Shown: piece after piece, positions 28,978 through 37,626 of the stretch
Layout of the letters: every line of letters starts with the position of its first letter
Numbering within the stretch: position 1 is the first letter of the stretch
Position numbers and translations under genes: made by a program
Assembly: GCA_022448525.1 (NCBI GenBank)
Contig: JAKVCX010000009.1
Coordinates: 219,466 to 283,465 of the forward strand
DNA: 64,000 nt
Direction: 5' to 3'
Source of the DNA: Tenacibaculum sp.
GTDB lineage: Bacteria; Bacteroidota; Bacteroidia; Flavobacteriales; Flavobacteriaceae
The notes under the pieces: generated by a model
Databases searched by the model: none
Seen by the model: only the letters and a program-made list of their open reading frames with translations
What the model was told of the DNA's origin: nothing

Positions 28978-29205
28978 ATGGATAATCCGTTTAAAAAAAT
29001 ACTACATAACGAGGAGCTTCCTGAGGTACTTAAGAAAAAAGTACTGAATGATGTTGCTATGATTAAGTTATCTATAGATATGGCAGACTTATTTGTAGTT
29101 AAATATCCAAATGCTATTGGAGACTTGTTAACAGGTGGTGGTGCTGATGAGGTTGAAGCTAAAAAGAAAGAGGATAAATTAAATAATACGGAAGACGAAG
29201 AATAA
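28978..29205 (+). CDS. Small acidic protein coupled to the ECF sigma factor
   Basis: A 75-residue protein of no recognised family. The first half is mixed helical (KILHNEELPEVLKKKVLNDV and the following segment), and the tail is rich in Glu, Lys and Asp and probably disordered. There is no signal peptide, membrane helix, or HxxxCxxC anti-sigma motif. It starts 2 bases after the sigma factor stop, so it is cotranscribed; a role as a sigma-factor modulator is plausible but only inferred. Confidence 0.75.
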   Translation: MDNPFKKILHNEELPEVLKKKVLNDVAMIKLSIDMADLFVVKYPNAIGDLLTGGGADEVEAKKKEDKLNNTEDEE

Positions 29206-29233
29206 AATAATACTAACTAAACAACTATATGAT

Positions 29234-30040
29234 ATGAATGAATTAATGCAACCTTTCGAGGAAATATTAACTGAAATAAAAAATGTAATTCCTTCAGTTT
29301 TTAAGTTTTTAGGTTTTTTAATTTTTGCGTGGTTATTCACCAAAATCTTATTAAAAGTAGTTAAAAAGGTCTTGGCTAAAACTAAAATAGACCAATGGTC
29401 AGAAAAATTAAGTGAGACTAAAATTTTTGGTGATACAACGATTAATATTGTTTTAACCAATGTGATATTAGGTGTATTAAAGTGGTTATTGATTCTAATT
29501 TTTGTAATGGCTGGTTCAAGTATATTTGGGCTTACATTTGTTTCTGATGGATTGAGAAGTTTCTTTGCTTATTTACCAAGTTTGATTAAGGCGTTATGTA
29601 TTTTCGCTGGTGGTGCTTATTTGGGTACTATGGTAAAAAAGGCAATTCAAGGAATGTTCAAGTCTCTTGAAATTAGTGGTGGGAATGTTGTAGGGAATAT
29701 TGCTTTTTATTTGATTGTAGTTTTTCTTTCCATAACTGCTCTAGATGCTGCAGAAATAGATACGTCATTAATTAAAAGTAATTTAACATTAATTATAGGT
29801 TCAATATTATTGGCGTTTACTATCGCTTTCGGTCTAGGTGCAAGAGATGCTGTAGGTAGGTTATTGTTTGGCTACTATTCACGAAGAAATATAGCAATAG
29901 GGTCAAAGGTTAAAATTGGAGATTTAGAAGGACAAGTTTTGGCTATTGATAATATCTGTTTTACTATCAAAACTCCGGATGGAGAAGTGATTTTGCCAAT
30001 CAAAGAGGTGGTAGACAATATAATTATTATTAAAAAGTAA
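29234..30040 (+). CDS. CmpX/MscS-like small membrane channel protein
   Basis: A 268-residue protein with hydrophobic helices at about 16-35, 75-98, 105-130, 150-172 and 185-205, then a short soluble beta domain with GARDAVGRLLFGYYSRRNIAIGSKV (split here only for reading) and DGEVILPIKEVVDN. The pattern of conserved TM_helix repeats followed by a minimal MscS-like beta domain fits the CmpX family, proposed to act as small mechanosensitive channels. It lies 28 bases after the small acidic gene, so it may belong to the sigma factor operon. Confidence 0.78.
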   Translation: MNELMQPFEEILTEIKNVIPSVFKFLGFLIFAWLFTKILLKVVKKVLAKTKIDQWSEKLSETKIFGDTTINIVLTNVILGVLKWLLILIFVMAGSSIFGLTFVSDGLRSFFAYLPSLIKALCIFAGGAYLGTMVKKAIQGMFKSLEISGGNVVGNIAFYLIVVFLSITALDAAEIDTSLIKSNLTLIIGSILLAFTIAFGLGARDAVGRLLFGYYSRRNIAIGSKVKIGDLEGQVLAIDNICFTIKTPDGEVILPIKEVVDNIIIIKK

Positions 30041-30060
30041 TTTTACTAATAAAAAATATA

Positions 30061-30068
30061 TATATTTG
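30061..30068 (+). promoter_or_regulatory. Candidate -7 box upstream of the first small RNA candidate
   Basis: TATATTTG, an exact TAnnTTTG match, 21 bases after the channel gene stop. No TTG is seen at the expected -33 distance, so it is moderate evidence only. Confidence 0.4.
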
Positions 30069-30136
30069 TAAAGTTTATATTATAACGCATTCATTAAAAG
30101 TACTTTTAACAAGTATTTACGATTATAATTTATTTG

Positions 30137-30217
30137 GTAGATTTCGGGGGACTTCTATCTACAGGGTTGCGTAGTGGGCAACTCATAAAGGGCTAGTTTA
30201 ACTAGCTCTTTTTTTTT
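30137..30217 (+). ncRNA. Candidate small RNA 1 (G-rich loop and intrinsic terminator)
   Basis: No reading frame is present in 30041-30390. Three hairpins follow each other here: GTAGAT/ATCTAC (30137-30142 with 30157-30162) exposing GGGGGAC in a 14-base loop, GGGTTGC/GCAACTC (30164-30170 with 30178-30184), and a terminator stem GGGCTAGTT/AACTAGCTC with nine T (30190-30217). The 5' end is uncertain; it could begin near 30075 if the 30061 box is used, or near 30142 if TTTATTTG at 30129-30136 is used. I do not recognise a known RNA family. Confidence 0.5.
30190..30217 (+). terminator. Intrinsic terminator of small RNA candidate 1
   Basis: A 9-bp stem GGGCTAGTT / AACTAGCTC (one G-T pair) with a minimal loop, followed by nine T residues. 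It could also end transcripts reading through from the channel gene. Confidence 0.8.
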
Positions 30218-30278
30218 GAAAAAAGTTTTGATTAATGTGACCTATTAAAAAATAATGTGTCTTATGAAATATAGTATG

Positions 30279-30359
30279 TGTATTTGTGATCTGGGGGGAC
30301 GTCATTTATACATACGTGTTAATAACAATTAGAGCCGCTTTTAAGCGGCTCTTCTTTTT
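30279..30359 (+). ncRNA. Candidate small RNA 2 (same G-rich element and terminator)
   Basis: TGTATTTG (30279-30286) differs from the -7 consensus by one base. It is followed after 6 bases by GGGGGGAC (30293-30300), a possible hairpin at ACGT...ACGT (30299-30316), and a strong terminator. Alignment with candidate 1 gives TATTTG, GAT, C/T and GGGGGAC in the same order, so the two look like related units. The function is unknown. Confidence 0.45.
30331..30359 (+). terminator. Intrinsic terminator of small RNA candidate 2
   Basis: A perfect 10-bp stem AGAGCCGCTT / AAGCGGCTCT with two T in the loop, then TCTTTTT. Confidence 0.85.
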
Positions 30360-30390
30360 ATATTATGTCTTTTATTATTTTATTATTCTA

Positions 30391-31089
30391 TTATTCAAAT
30401 GCAAGGTGAAGGAATATTCCCCTTGTAGCCATAAAGGCTATAGGGTCTGTCCACTGGCTTGGTGAACGTTCGTCGTATTTTACTTCATTTGTGATTGCAA
30501 AAATACCTCTAATTGACGGAGAAAATTTAAAGTAAGGTAGGTATAAATCTATTCCGACTCCAACTTCATACATTAAATTACTTGCCGTTTGACGGAATTG
30601 ACCACCGAAATTATCGTTTTGATTTCTTTCGTTGCTTGAAAAATTGTAATCAAATGAAGCTCCTCCTAAAACGTATGGTCGAACATTATTTAATCTGTTC
30701 GTGCTAAACTTGAATATAAAAGGTAAGTGTAAATAAGTGTTTCCTACTTCTCGTGTATCTTGTCCCGGTGTTGTAACGTGTGTAAAACGTAAAACTTTAG
30801 TGTTAGAAATTAATCCTGGTTCAAAACGTAAATTAATGTTGTTATGTAATTTTAAATCAGCAATTAGTCCTACGTTAAACCCTACTTCAGATTCTACAAG
30901 TACTTGAGGGTTATTAAAAACACTAGGTTTATATTCTACTTTAAATCCATTAGTGTTTAAGCCTAAGTAAAAACCATAATGGATTCTTCTTTTGTCAAAA
31001 CTTGGTAAATTCTCGATTCTTTCGCGTTGAGCGAAAAGGTTTAGAGATACAAATATTAAACAAACAGATATAAAAAACTTACTTCGCAT
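30391..31089 (-). CDS. porT: PorT/SprT-type outer membrane beta-barrel protein
   Basis: A 232-residue exported protein: signal peptide of about 20 residues ending LNLFAQ, then alternating aromatic-rich strands compatible with a small beta barrel, ending in ...GIFLHLAFE with a C-terminal aromatic residue. The segment NLPSFDKRRIHYGFYLGLN is characteristic of PorT/SprT, a component needed for type IX secretion and gliding in Bacteroidetes. It lies directly after ubiE, the usual neighbour in Flavobacteriaceae. A generic PorT-family barrel without a role in secretion is the alternative. Confidence 0.82.
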   Translation of the reverse strand: MRSKFFISVCLIFVSLNLFAQRERIENLPSFDKRRIHYGFYLGLNTNGFKVEYKPSVFNNPQVLVESEVGFNVGLIADLKLHNNINLRFEPGLISNTKVLRFTHVTTPGQDTREVGNTYLHLPFIFKFSTNRLNNVRPYVLGGASFDYNFSSNERNQNDNFGGQFRQTASNLMYEVGVGIDLYLPYFKFSPSIRGIFAITNEVKYDERSPSQWTDPIAFMATRGIFLHLAFE

Positions 31090-31090
31090 A

Positions 31091-31819
31091 TTATTTTGTT
31101 GATGTATAAATTGAAGCTACTCCAAAAGTAACGGGCAAACTACTTGCATTCTTAAACCCATTTTTAGTTAAAATATTGTTGAAGGCTTCACCAAATGGAA
31201 AAGAATTAGCACTTTCTGATAAGTATGAATAAGCTACTTTATCTTTTGAGAATAGTTTTCCGACTATTGGTAAGAATATATTTGTGTATAATTTATATCC
31301 TTGTTTGAAAGGAAACTTAGTAGGATTAGAAGTTTCTAATACAACAAATTTTCCTCCTGGTTTTAGAACTCTATGGATTTCTTGAAGTCCTTTGTCTAAA
31401 TTCTCAAAGTTTCTAACACCAAAAGAAACGGTAATAGCATCAAATGTATTGTCTTCGAAAGGAATGTTTTCACTATCTCCAACTACCATTTCAATTTTAT
31501 CAGAAAGATTAGCCTTATTGATTTTCTCTTTTCCAACTTCCAACATACCTGCTGAAATATCCAAACCAATAATTCTATCAGGATTTAGCTCAGCCATCAT
31601 CATTGCTAAATCACCAGTTCCTGTTGCGATATCAAGAATTTGTTTAGGGTTGTTCTCAGAGACTAATTTAACTACTTTCTTTCTCCAGCTAACATCAATC
31701 CCTAGCGATATTACTCTATTTAATCCATCGTAGTTTTTTGAAATGGTATCAAACATTTGAGCAACCTGCTCTTTTTTACCCAATTCTGAGTCTTTATAAG
31801 GTTTAATTTGCTTATCCAT
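31091..31819 (-). CDS. ubiE: Demethylmenaquinone methyltransferase UbiE/MenG
   Basis: A 242-residue SAM-dependent methyltransferase for the last step of menaquinone synthesis. N-terminal [20 protein letters not shown], the SAM loop [12 protein letters not shown], the acidic [12 protein letters not shown], and FGVRNFENL are UbiE signatures. Flavobacteria use menaquinone, so the MenG activity is the relevant one. It overlaps the Nfu gene by 8 bases and is followed by porT after one base. Confidence 0.95.
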   Translation of the reverse strand: MDKQIKPYKDSELGKKEQVAQMFDTISKNYDGLNRVISLGIDVSWRKKVVKLVSENNPKQILDIATGTGDLAMMMAELNPDRIIGLDISAGMLEVGKEKINKANLSDKIEMVVGDSENIPFEDNTFDAITVSFGVRNFENLDKGLQEIHRVLKPGGKFVVLETSNPTKFPFKQGYKLYTNIFLPIVGKLFSKDKVAYSYLSESANSFPFGEAFNNILTKNGFKNASSLPVTFGVASIYTSTK

Positions 31820-32705
31820 TAATAGCTATTACTTCGTTAATTTGGTTTGGTAGCATTTCTTTTAACATCGTCTCAATTCCATTTTTCAACGTAATCGTAG
31901 AAGAAGGACATCCACTACAAGCTCCTTGTAAAATAACACTTACTCTTTTTGTTTCAGCGTCATATTCTCTAAAAGCAATATTACCTCCGTCTGATGCTAC
32001 AGCTGGCTTGATATACTCATCTAATATTTCGATAATTTTAGTAGAAGTTTCATCAAGATTTACAGGTTGTGTCTGTGCTTGTTCTTTTTTCTCCTCTTTA
32101 GGTAACTCAGAGATTATCGTTTTTCCTTCTTGTAAGTATTGTCTGATAAAAGCTCTAATTTCTTGATATACTTCATTCCATTCTACAATATCGTATTTAG
32201 AGATAGAAATGTAGTTTTCTGAAATGAACACTTCCTTAACAAAAGGAAAGCTAAAAAGAGATTGTGCTAATGGAGATGTTTTACTGGCTTCTTCAATATT
32301 TTTAATTTCAACATCAGTTTGAGTCAAAGCCTTATTGGTTCCAAACTTCATTACTGCTGGGTTTGGAGTAACTTCAGCGTAAACCTCAATAGCATCCTTT
32401 TTTGTTTCTTGCTCCTTAATTACATTGTTTCCTTGTTCTAAGTAAGCCTGTATTTGCTCTTTTACTTCTTCCTGAACATCATTCCATTCTACAATGTCAA
32501 ATCTTTGGACAGCGATGAAATTAGCTGTAACAAAAACTTTTTTTACGAATGGTAAGTAAAATAATTGCTGTGCTAATGGAGATGACTTGGCTTCGTCAAT
32601 ATTGTTAAATTCGTAGCTACCTCCATTTATTAGTATTGTGTTACTAACAAACTTTATAATCGAGTTATTGTTAGTTTCTTGTATCTGTATTTTAATATTT
32701 TCCAT
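31812..32705 (-). CDS. NifU/Nfu-type iron-sulfur scaffold with duplicated N-terminal domain
   Basis: A 297-residue iron-sulfur cluster carrier. Two related Nfu_N-type domains occur at about 1-98 and 105-200; both contain SPLAQ-LF, PFVK-VF and the DIVEWN segment. After a charged linker, the C-terminal NifU domain (about 215-297) has [14 protein letters not shown] and the cluster-binding CSGC in GACSGCPSS. Most Nfu proteins have only one N-terminal domain. It overlaps ubiE by 8 bases. Confidence 0.93.
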   Translation of the reverse strand: MENIKIQIQETNNNSIIKFVSNTILINGGSYEFNNIDEAKSSPLAQQLFYLPFVKKVFVTANFIAVQRFDIVEWNDVQEEVKEQIQAYLEQGNNVIKEQETKKDAIEVYAEVTPNPAVMKFGTNKALTQTDVEIKNIEEASKTSPLAQSLFSFPFVKEVFISENYISISKYDIVEWNEVYQEIRAFIRQYLQEGKTIISELPKEEKKEQAQTQPVNLDETSTKIIEILDEYIKPAVASDGGNIAFREYDAETKRVSVILQGACSGCPSSTITLKNGIETMLKEMLPNQINEVIAING

Positions 32706-32747
32706 GAGTAAAATTGAGATGCAAAATTACCATAAAAAACTGATTAA

Positions 32748-32797
32748 ATAAAAAAGCCTCTCAGGTATTGTAAGTTATCATTACACCTAAGAGACTT
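32748..32797 (-). terminator. Terminator of the OmpP1/FadL gene
   Basis: Arms at 32785-32797 and 32754-32766 form a 13-bp stem with two G-T pairs; the loop can extend through a GTAA/TTAC pairing. On the minus strand it runs into a T tract. It lies between the porin stop and the Nfu start. Confidence 0.85.
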
Positions 32798-32822
32798 CGT
32801 ATATAAAATCCCCAATTAATTT

Positions 32823-34184
32823 TTATAAACTAAACACTATCGTTGCAGCAATTCTAGATGTTCTTTGATCGATATCTATGTCAGCGGCATTATATAGTGA
32901 GTAAAATTGTCTATTCTCAGCTTGTTGATAGGATAAGTCAATTTTAGTATTACCAAAGTTATAACCTAATCCAGCAGAGAATGATTTAATATTATCTTTG
33001 TCTGTATTTCCTCCAATCACTAGGTTTGGATCTTTTTCATATGAATATCCTCCTCTCAGACTTACTCTGTCAAATCTCCATTCTGTACCTACGCTAAGTC
33101 TTTGTAATGCTCTAAAATCAGTGCTAAAAAATCTGTTAGCATCTTGTAATTCTGGATCGACTTCACGGTAATTAAAATTTTGGAAATCTTTGTAAGTATA
33201 ATCAACACTAATAAGTCCTTGTTTTCCGAAAACTAACGCTCCACTTGCAGTGAAACGACTAGGAGTTGTAAATCTTAAAGAATAAGGTCCGTCAAAGAAA
33301 CGATCTTGAACTCCAGAAAGATTTAAATTTGGTATTTCAAACATTGTTAAGCTTCCGCTTCTATCCTCAATTGATTCTTGATACCAAGTAGGAGATTCAT
33401 AAGATGCTCCTAACCTTATAAATTTATTTAACTTATAGATAAATCCAAGGTTGAAAGAAAAACCATTACCTTCTATAAACCTTTCTGCGAAATCATCTAC
33501 AACAAGAATATTCCCATTCACGTCATCATTTCTTTCTGTTAGAAAAGATCTTTCTCGGAATTCTAAGTTATGGAATTTTAAAGATGCACCAACATATAGC
33601 TTATTATCATGTACAGCTGATATACCTAAATTGAATGAGCTATTACTACCTCTCATTTCATTAGAAAAGTTTTGTTCTAAAGATCTATCAAAAATATTAG
33701 CAGGTGTTGAGGTGTCGTCTAAATGTTGGTCATAAAACAAAAAGTTGCTATTTCCTCTTCCAGAATAAATATTGTCAAAATCGGCCTTTAACTGATAGTT
33801 AAAAGTAAAAGCAAAACGATTCCAACCAGAGTTATTTTGATTAACATCAAACACAAAAATCCCTCCTGCTTGTGAAATATTAAAGTATTCGTCTTGAAGA
33901 CTGTTCGTGTTTCCGTAATAATTTACAGTTGACTCGATCGATTTATTAGCGAGTGTCAAAGAGAATTTACTGTCTCTAGCTACTGCTGCCCCTGCAGGGT
34001 TTATATCGGTTGCAGATAAATCACTACCTAATGCTCCAAATGCTCCGGACATGGCATTAAATCTAGCAGTACCAATATTGTTATCTCTTGAGAATAAAAC
34101 CCCTAAATCATTATAATCTAATGCTTGAGAAAAGGACGTAGATATCGTGGTAGCAAATGCTACTATTGTTAAAAATCGTTTCAT
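32823..34184 (-). CDS. OmpP1/FadL-family outer membrane transporter
   Basis: A 453-residue exported protein with an N-terminal signal peptide ending near SFSQA, the FadL-like N-terminal motif ARFNAMSGAFGALGSDLSATDINPAGAA (read as SGAFGALGSDLS then NPAGAA), and many amphipathic strands ending in an aromatic-poor AATIVFSL terminus. FadL-type barrels carry hydrophobic compounds such as long-chain fatty acids across the outer membrane. It may supply substrates to AlkB or to fatty acid metabolism, but nothing in the sequence proves this. Confidence 0.9.
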   Translation of the reverse strand: MKRFLTIVAFATTISTSFSQALDYNDLGVLFSRDNNIGTARFNAMSGAFGALGSDLSATDINPAGAAVARDSKFSLTLANKSIESTVNYYGNTNSLQDEYFNISQAGGIFVFDVNQNNSGWNRFAFTFNYQLKADFDNIYSGRGNSNFLFYDQHLDDTSTPANIFDRSLEQNFSNEMRGSNSSFNLGISAVHDNKLYVGASLKFHNLEFRERSFLTERNDDVNGNILVVDDFAERFIEGNGFSFNLGFIYKLNKFIRLGASYESPTWYQESIEDRSGSLTMFEIPNLNLSGVQDRFFDGPYSLRFTTPSRFTASGALVFGKQGLISVDYTYKDFQNFNYREVDPELQDANRFFSTDFRALQRLSVGTEWRFDRVSLRGGYSYEKDPNLVIGGNTDKDNIKSFSAGLGYNFGNTKIDLSYQQAENRQFYSLYNAADIDIDQRTSRIAATIVFSL

Positions 34185-34225
34185 GTTTGTCTTGAATTTC
34201 TAGGTTTCTAAATAAGAATTTAGGT

Positions 34226-35359
34226 TTATCTTCTTCTTGAAGATCCTCTTCCTCTAGAAGAACTTCTGCTACTACCAGATGAGAAACTTCTAGAACTTCT
34301 ACTACTACCAGATGAAAAACTTCTTGAAGAACTTCTGCTACTGCGACTATTTGAGTAATTACTACTTCTATTAGAACTTTTACTGTTCGAGTAATTTCTT
34401 CTGGTTCTTACATTAGAACTCTTTGTTCTGCCTGGTTTTACACCACCAGTTCTAGTGTTTCTAATGTTTCTGATTTTTGTTTTAGTAGGTCTAACTCCTC
34501 CTGTTCTCGTAGGTCTCACACCACCAGTCCTTGTTCCTCTAATAGTTCTAGTTCCATTTGAATTTCTGATAGAATTATTTCTTCTTGTTCTATAGGTTCT
34601 AGTAGATCTATTATTTCTATAAGTTGCATTTCTTCTTGAAATAGCTCGTCTATTTGTATTTCTGTTATAAGCTAAGCCGTTTCGACTGTTAATATAACGT
34701 CTGTTATATCTATTATTATAGTACCCCCAACGATTACGTGAAAAACCATTGCGAAATCCTAGTCCATAAGGAGGGCAATAAAATCCATTGTTCCAGCCCC
34801 AGTTGTTCCATCCCCATGCAACACCATGGTAAGGTCCCCACCAAGGATTGTAGCCCCAGTTATTCCATCTCCAGCCCCATCTATTCCAACCCAAAGGACC
34901 ATCCCAGAAAGGATCTCCCCAGTATGTGTTAAAGTTCCAACCAAGTCTGTTGTTTGGAATAGTGTTTACGTTAATCACAATGTCAGTGTCTGTATCATAA
35001 CCCCAAGGAGCATTTTCACTGTTATAATTGATTTGTACATCTGGTTCTTCATCAATTTCTTCATCTTCAAATTCATAATCTTCAGATTGATAATTTTCTA
35101 TGTCAGTAAGAATATCAGTTCCATTTAAAACCTCTAAACGTTCTAGTTCTTTCGAAAAGTAATTCTCATTGTAATCTTTATAGTCCTTATTTGTGTCTTG
35201 AACTATAATTCGACGTTTAGGTGATTCTGATTCATCTGCATAAATACCATCATCACTACCTGCTACAGACTGTGTTGTAGAACAAGAAACTAAAGTAGTT
35301 ACCACAAGTAATGATAAGAAATAAAGTGGAAGTTTGGTTTTGGTGTAATGTGGTTTCAT
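34226..35359 (-). CDS. Lipoprotein with Trp/Gly/Asn-rich core and Arg/Ser-rich repeats
   Basis: A 377-residue protein of no assigned function. The N-terminus is a lipoprotein signal with lipobox LVSC (cysteine near residue 26). Residues about 65-125 are acidic. Residues about 140-225 are rich in Trp, Gly, Asn, Pro and Tyr. From about 225 the sequence is basic, with repeated TRTGGVRP units (three copies, the last reading TRTGGVKP) and a Ser/Arg tail of SSRSFSSGSS units ending SSRRR. The resulting sharp acid-to-base change is unusual. It could bind polyanions or the cell surface; this is speculation. It is divergent from proS. Confidence 0.75.
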   Translation of the reverse strand: MKPHYTKTKLPLYFLSLLVVTTLVSCSTTQSVAGSDDGIYADESESPKRRIIVQDTNKDYKDYNENYFSKELERLEVLNGTDILTDIENYQSEDYEFEDEEIDEEPDVQINYNSENAPWGYDTDTDIVINVNTIPNNRLGWNFNTYWGDPFWDGPLGWNRWGWRWNNWGYNPWWGPYHGVAWGWNNWGWNNGFYCPPYGLGFRNGFSRNRWGYYNNRYNRRYINSRNGLAYNRNTNRRAISRRNATYRNNRSTRTYRTRRNNSIRNSNGTRTIRGTRTGGVRPTRTGGVRPTKTKIRNIRNTRTGGVKPGRTKSSNVRTRRNYSNSKSSNRSSNYSNSRSSRSSSRSFSSGSSRSSRSFSSGSSRSSSRGRGSSRRR

Positions 35360-35411
35360 ATCTTATCTGAATTTAAGTGTTAATGATTAAGTAAACTGAC
35401 GCAAAAAACTA

Positions 35412-35443
35412 TTGTAAAAATACGCAACTTTATTGTAGTTTTG
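35412..35443 (+). promoter_or_regulatory. proS promoter
   Basis: TTG (35412-35414), 21 bases, then TAGTTTTG (35436-35443), an exact fit to the Bacteroidetes promoter consensus; the proS ATG is 53 bases downstream. Confidence 0.65.
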
Positions 35444-35496
35444 CACACATAATTTACGCATAAAAAAACAACAATTTTTATGCCAAACTTTCAAAC

Positions 35497-36975
35497 ATGG
35501 GTAAACATTTAACGAAAAGATCTGAAGATTATTCAAAATGGTATAATGAATTAGTAGTAAAAGCAGACCTAGCAGAGAATTCTGCAGTTAGAGGTTGTAT
35601 GGTAATTAAACCTTATGGTTTTGCTATTTGGGAAAAAATGCAAGCTGAATTAGATAGAATGTTTAAAGAAACAGGACATCAAAATGCGTATTTTCCACTT
35701 TTCGTACCTAAAAGTTTGTTTGAAGCTGAGGAAAAAAATGCTGAAGGATTTGCCAAGGAGTGTGCCGTTGTAACCCATTACAGGTTGCAAAATGACCCTG
35801 AAAGAGAAGGTAAGTTACGTGTAGATCCTAATGCAAAGTTGGAGGAAGAATTAGTGGTAAGACCAACATCCGAGGCAATTATATGGAATACCTATCGCGG
35901 ATGGATTCAATCTCATCGTGATTTGCCGTTACTTATAAATCAATGGGCTAATGTTGTTCGATGGGAAATGAGAACCCGTTTGTTTTTAAGAACAGCTGAG
36001 TTTTTATGGCAAGAAGGGCATACTGCACATGCGACAAAAGAAGAAGCGGTGCAAGAAGCAAAACAGATGCAAGAAGTGTATGCTACTTTTGCTGAGCAGT
36101 TTATGGCAATGCCTGTTGTACGCGGTGCTAAATCTGAAAGTGAGCGATTTGCAGGTGCAGATGATACTTACACAATTGAAGCTTTAATGCAAGATGGAAA
36201 AGCGTTACAAGCTGGAACATCACACTTCTTAGGTCAGAATTTTGCAAAAGCGTTCGATGTAAAATATACCTCGAAAGAAGGAAAGCAAGAGCATGTTTGG
36301 GCAACATCATGGGGAGTTTCTACTAGATTAATTGGTGGATTAATTATGACGCATTCAGATGATGCTGGATTAGTTTTACCTCCTAAACTAGCACCTATTC
36401 AAGTTGTTATAGTTCCTATTTATAAGGGAGAAGACCAGCTTAACGCTATTTACGATAAATTGGAAGGAACTATATCAGAATTAAAAACGAAAGGAATTTC
36501 AGTTAAGTTTGATGATAGAGATACAATGAGACCTGGTGCAAAGTTTGCAGAATACGAATTGAAAGGAGTACCTATAAGAGTAGCGGTTGGAAATAGAGAC
36601 CTTGAAAATGGTACTGTTGAAGTTGCAAGGAGAGATACTTTCCAGAAAGAAACGGTTTCACAAGAGGGAGTAGTTGATTATATTGAAAGTTTACTTTCTG
36701 AGATTCAGGAGAACCTATACGGTAAGGCTTTATCCTACAGAGATGAACATATAACTGAAGTAAATTCATTTGAAGAGTTTAAAAAGGTTATTGAAACTAA
36801 AGGAGGTTTTGTATCTGCACATTGGGATGGTACGGAAGCTACAGAAGATAAAATTAAAGAGCTAACAAAAGCGACAATAAGATGTATTCCTAACGATGCT
36901 GTTGAAGAGGAGGGAACGTGTATTTTTACAGGTGAAAAGTCTTCAAAAAGAGTTCTTTTTGCAAAAGCCTATTAA
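35497..36975 (+). CDS. proS: Prolyl-tRNA synthetase (archaeal/eukaryotic-like type)
   Basis: A 492-residue class II synthetase that charges tRNA-Pro. It lacks the roughly 180-residue editing insert of the common bacterial enzyme. The motif-2 region [11 protein letters not shown] and the [16 protein letters not shown] segment, together with the C-terminal extension with cysteines in [19 protein letters not shown] and ending AKAY, are hallmarks of the archaeal/eukaryotic-type ProRS. This form is normal in Bacteroidetes. Confidence 0.97.
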   Translation: MGKHLTKRSEDYSKWYNELVVKADLAENSAVRGCMVIKPYGFAIWEKMQAELDRMFKETGHQNAYFPLFVPKSLFEAEEKNAEGFAKECAVVTHYRLQNDPEREGKLRVDPNAKLEEELVVRPTSEAIIWNTYRGWIQSHRDLPLLINQWANVVRWEMRTRLFLRTAEFLWQEGHTAHATKEEAVQEAKQMQEVYATFAEQFMAMPVVRGAKSESERFAGADDTYTIEALMQDGKALQAGTSHFLGQNFAKAFDVKYTSKEGKQEHVWATSWGVSTRLIGGLIMTHSDDAGLVLPPKLAPIQVVIVPIYKGEDQLNAIYDKLEGTISELKTKGISVKFDDRDTMRPGAKFAEYELKGVPIRVAVGNRDLENGTVEVARRDTFQKETVSQEGVVDYIESLLSEIQENLYGKALSYRDEHITEVNSFEEFKKVIETKGGFVSAHWDGTEATEDKIKELTKATIRCIPNDAVEEEGTCIFTGEKSSKRVLFAKAY

Positions 36976-36990
36976 AAAAAACAAAAAAAG

Positions 36991-37022
36991 TTTGGCGGTT
37001 TTTAAAAAGGATTATATATTTG
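36991..37022 (+). promoter_or_regulatory. Promoter of tRNA-Glu copy 1
   Basis: TTTG (36991-36994), a 20-base spacer, and TATATTTG (37015-37022), followed by CACCCGCAA. Copy 2 has the same spacing and the same TATATTTGCACCCGCAA block. Confidence 0.8.
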
Positions 37023-37048
37023 CACCCGCAAACTGAAAAGATTGTTTT

Positions 37049-37120
37049 GCTCCGTTCGTCTAGGGGTTAGGACGCCAGGTTTTCATCCTGGTAACACGGG
37101 TTCGAATCCCGTACGGAGTA
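37049..37120 (+). tRNA. tRNA-Glu (anticodon TTC), copy 1
   Basis: Cloverleaf: acceptor GCTCCGT/ACGGAGT (terminal G-T), D stem GTCT/GGAC, anticodon stem CCAGG/CCTGG with loop TTTTCAT giving TTC, and T stem ACGGG/CCCGT with loop TTCGAAT. The discriminator is A; CCA is not encoded. It is identical to the copy at 37236. Confidence 0.97.
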
Positions 37121-37122
37121 CA

Positions 37123-37153
37123 AAGCTTCGAATTTTATTTCGAAGCTTTTTTT
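37123..37153 (+). terminator. Terminator after tRNA-Glu copy 1
   Basis: A perfect 10-bp stem AAGCTTCGAA / TTCGAAGCTT with loop TTTTAT, followed by a T tract, 2 bases after the tRNA. It separates the two tRNA units. Confidence 0.9.
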
Positions 37154-37178
37154 ATCTGATTTTTTAGAAGATAAAATA

Positions 37179-37209
37179 TTGCAAATACAAAAAAAGAGTT
37201 TTATATTTG
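37179..37209 (+). promoter_or_regulatory. Promoter of tRNA-Glu copy 2 and rpsT
   Basis: TTG (37179-37181), a 20-base spacer, TATATTTG (37202-37209), then CACCCGCAA as in copy 1. Confidence 0.8.
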
Positions 37210-37235
37210 CACCCGCAATCTTAAAAAGTTGTACT

Positions 37236-37307
37236 GCTCCGTTCGTCTAGGGGTTAGGACGCCAGGTTTTCATCCTGGTAACACGGGTTCGAATCCCGTA
37301 CGGAGTA
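37236..37307 (+). tRNA. tRNA-Glu (anticodon TTC), copy 2
   Basis: Identical over all 72 bases to copy 1. No terminator separates it from rpsT, whose ATG is 34 bases downstream, so the two are probably cotranscribed. Confidence 0.97.
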
Positions 37308-37341
37308 CAAAGTTTTTATAAACATTTAAGAATTTAGTAAA

Positions 37342-37593
37342 ATGGCAAATCACAAGTCAGCAATTAAAAGAATTAGAAGTAACGAAGCGAAGCGCTTAAG
37401 AAATAAATATCAGCACAAGACTACACGTAATGCTGTTAGAAAATTAAGAGCGACTTCAGATAAGAATGAAGCTGTAGGAATGTTACCTAAAGTTGTTGCT
37501 ATGCTAGATAAATTAGCAAAGAACAACATAATTCACAAAAATAAAGCGGCAAACTTAAAGTCTAAGTTAGCTAAGCATGTTGCAGCTTTATAA
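37342..37593 (+). CDS. rpsT: Small ribosomal subunit protein S20
   Basis: An 83-residue, very basic, all-helical protein of the 30S subunit. The N-terminus [20 protein letters not shown] is the S20 signature. It has no cysteine or acidic domain and the length matches the family. It is preceded by tRNA-Glu copy 2 and followed by its own terminator. Confidence 0.97.
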   Translation: MANHKSAIKRIRSNEAKRLRNKYQHKTTRNAVRKLRATSDKNEAVGMLPKVVAMLDKLAKNNIIHKNKAANLKSKLAKHVAAL

Positions 37594-37626
37594 GAAGAAC
37601 AAAGAGTTTTAAGGTTAGTTAATATT

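Noticed and set aside
34738..35128. Several frames opposite and alongside the lipoprotein core
   Set aside because: They arise from the biased Trp/Gly/Asn codons of the lipoprotein gene and lack their own signals.
37049..37307. Twin tRNA-Glu genes as an integrative element attachment site
   Set aside because: No integrase, mobile gene or flanking foreign DNA lies between or near them; simple duplication explains the repeat.
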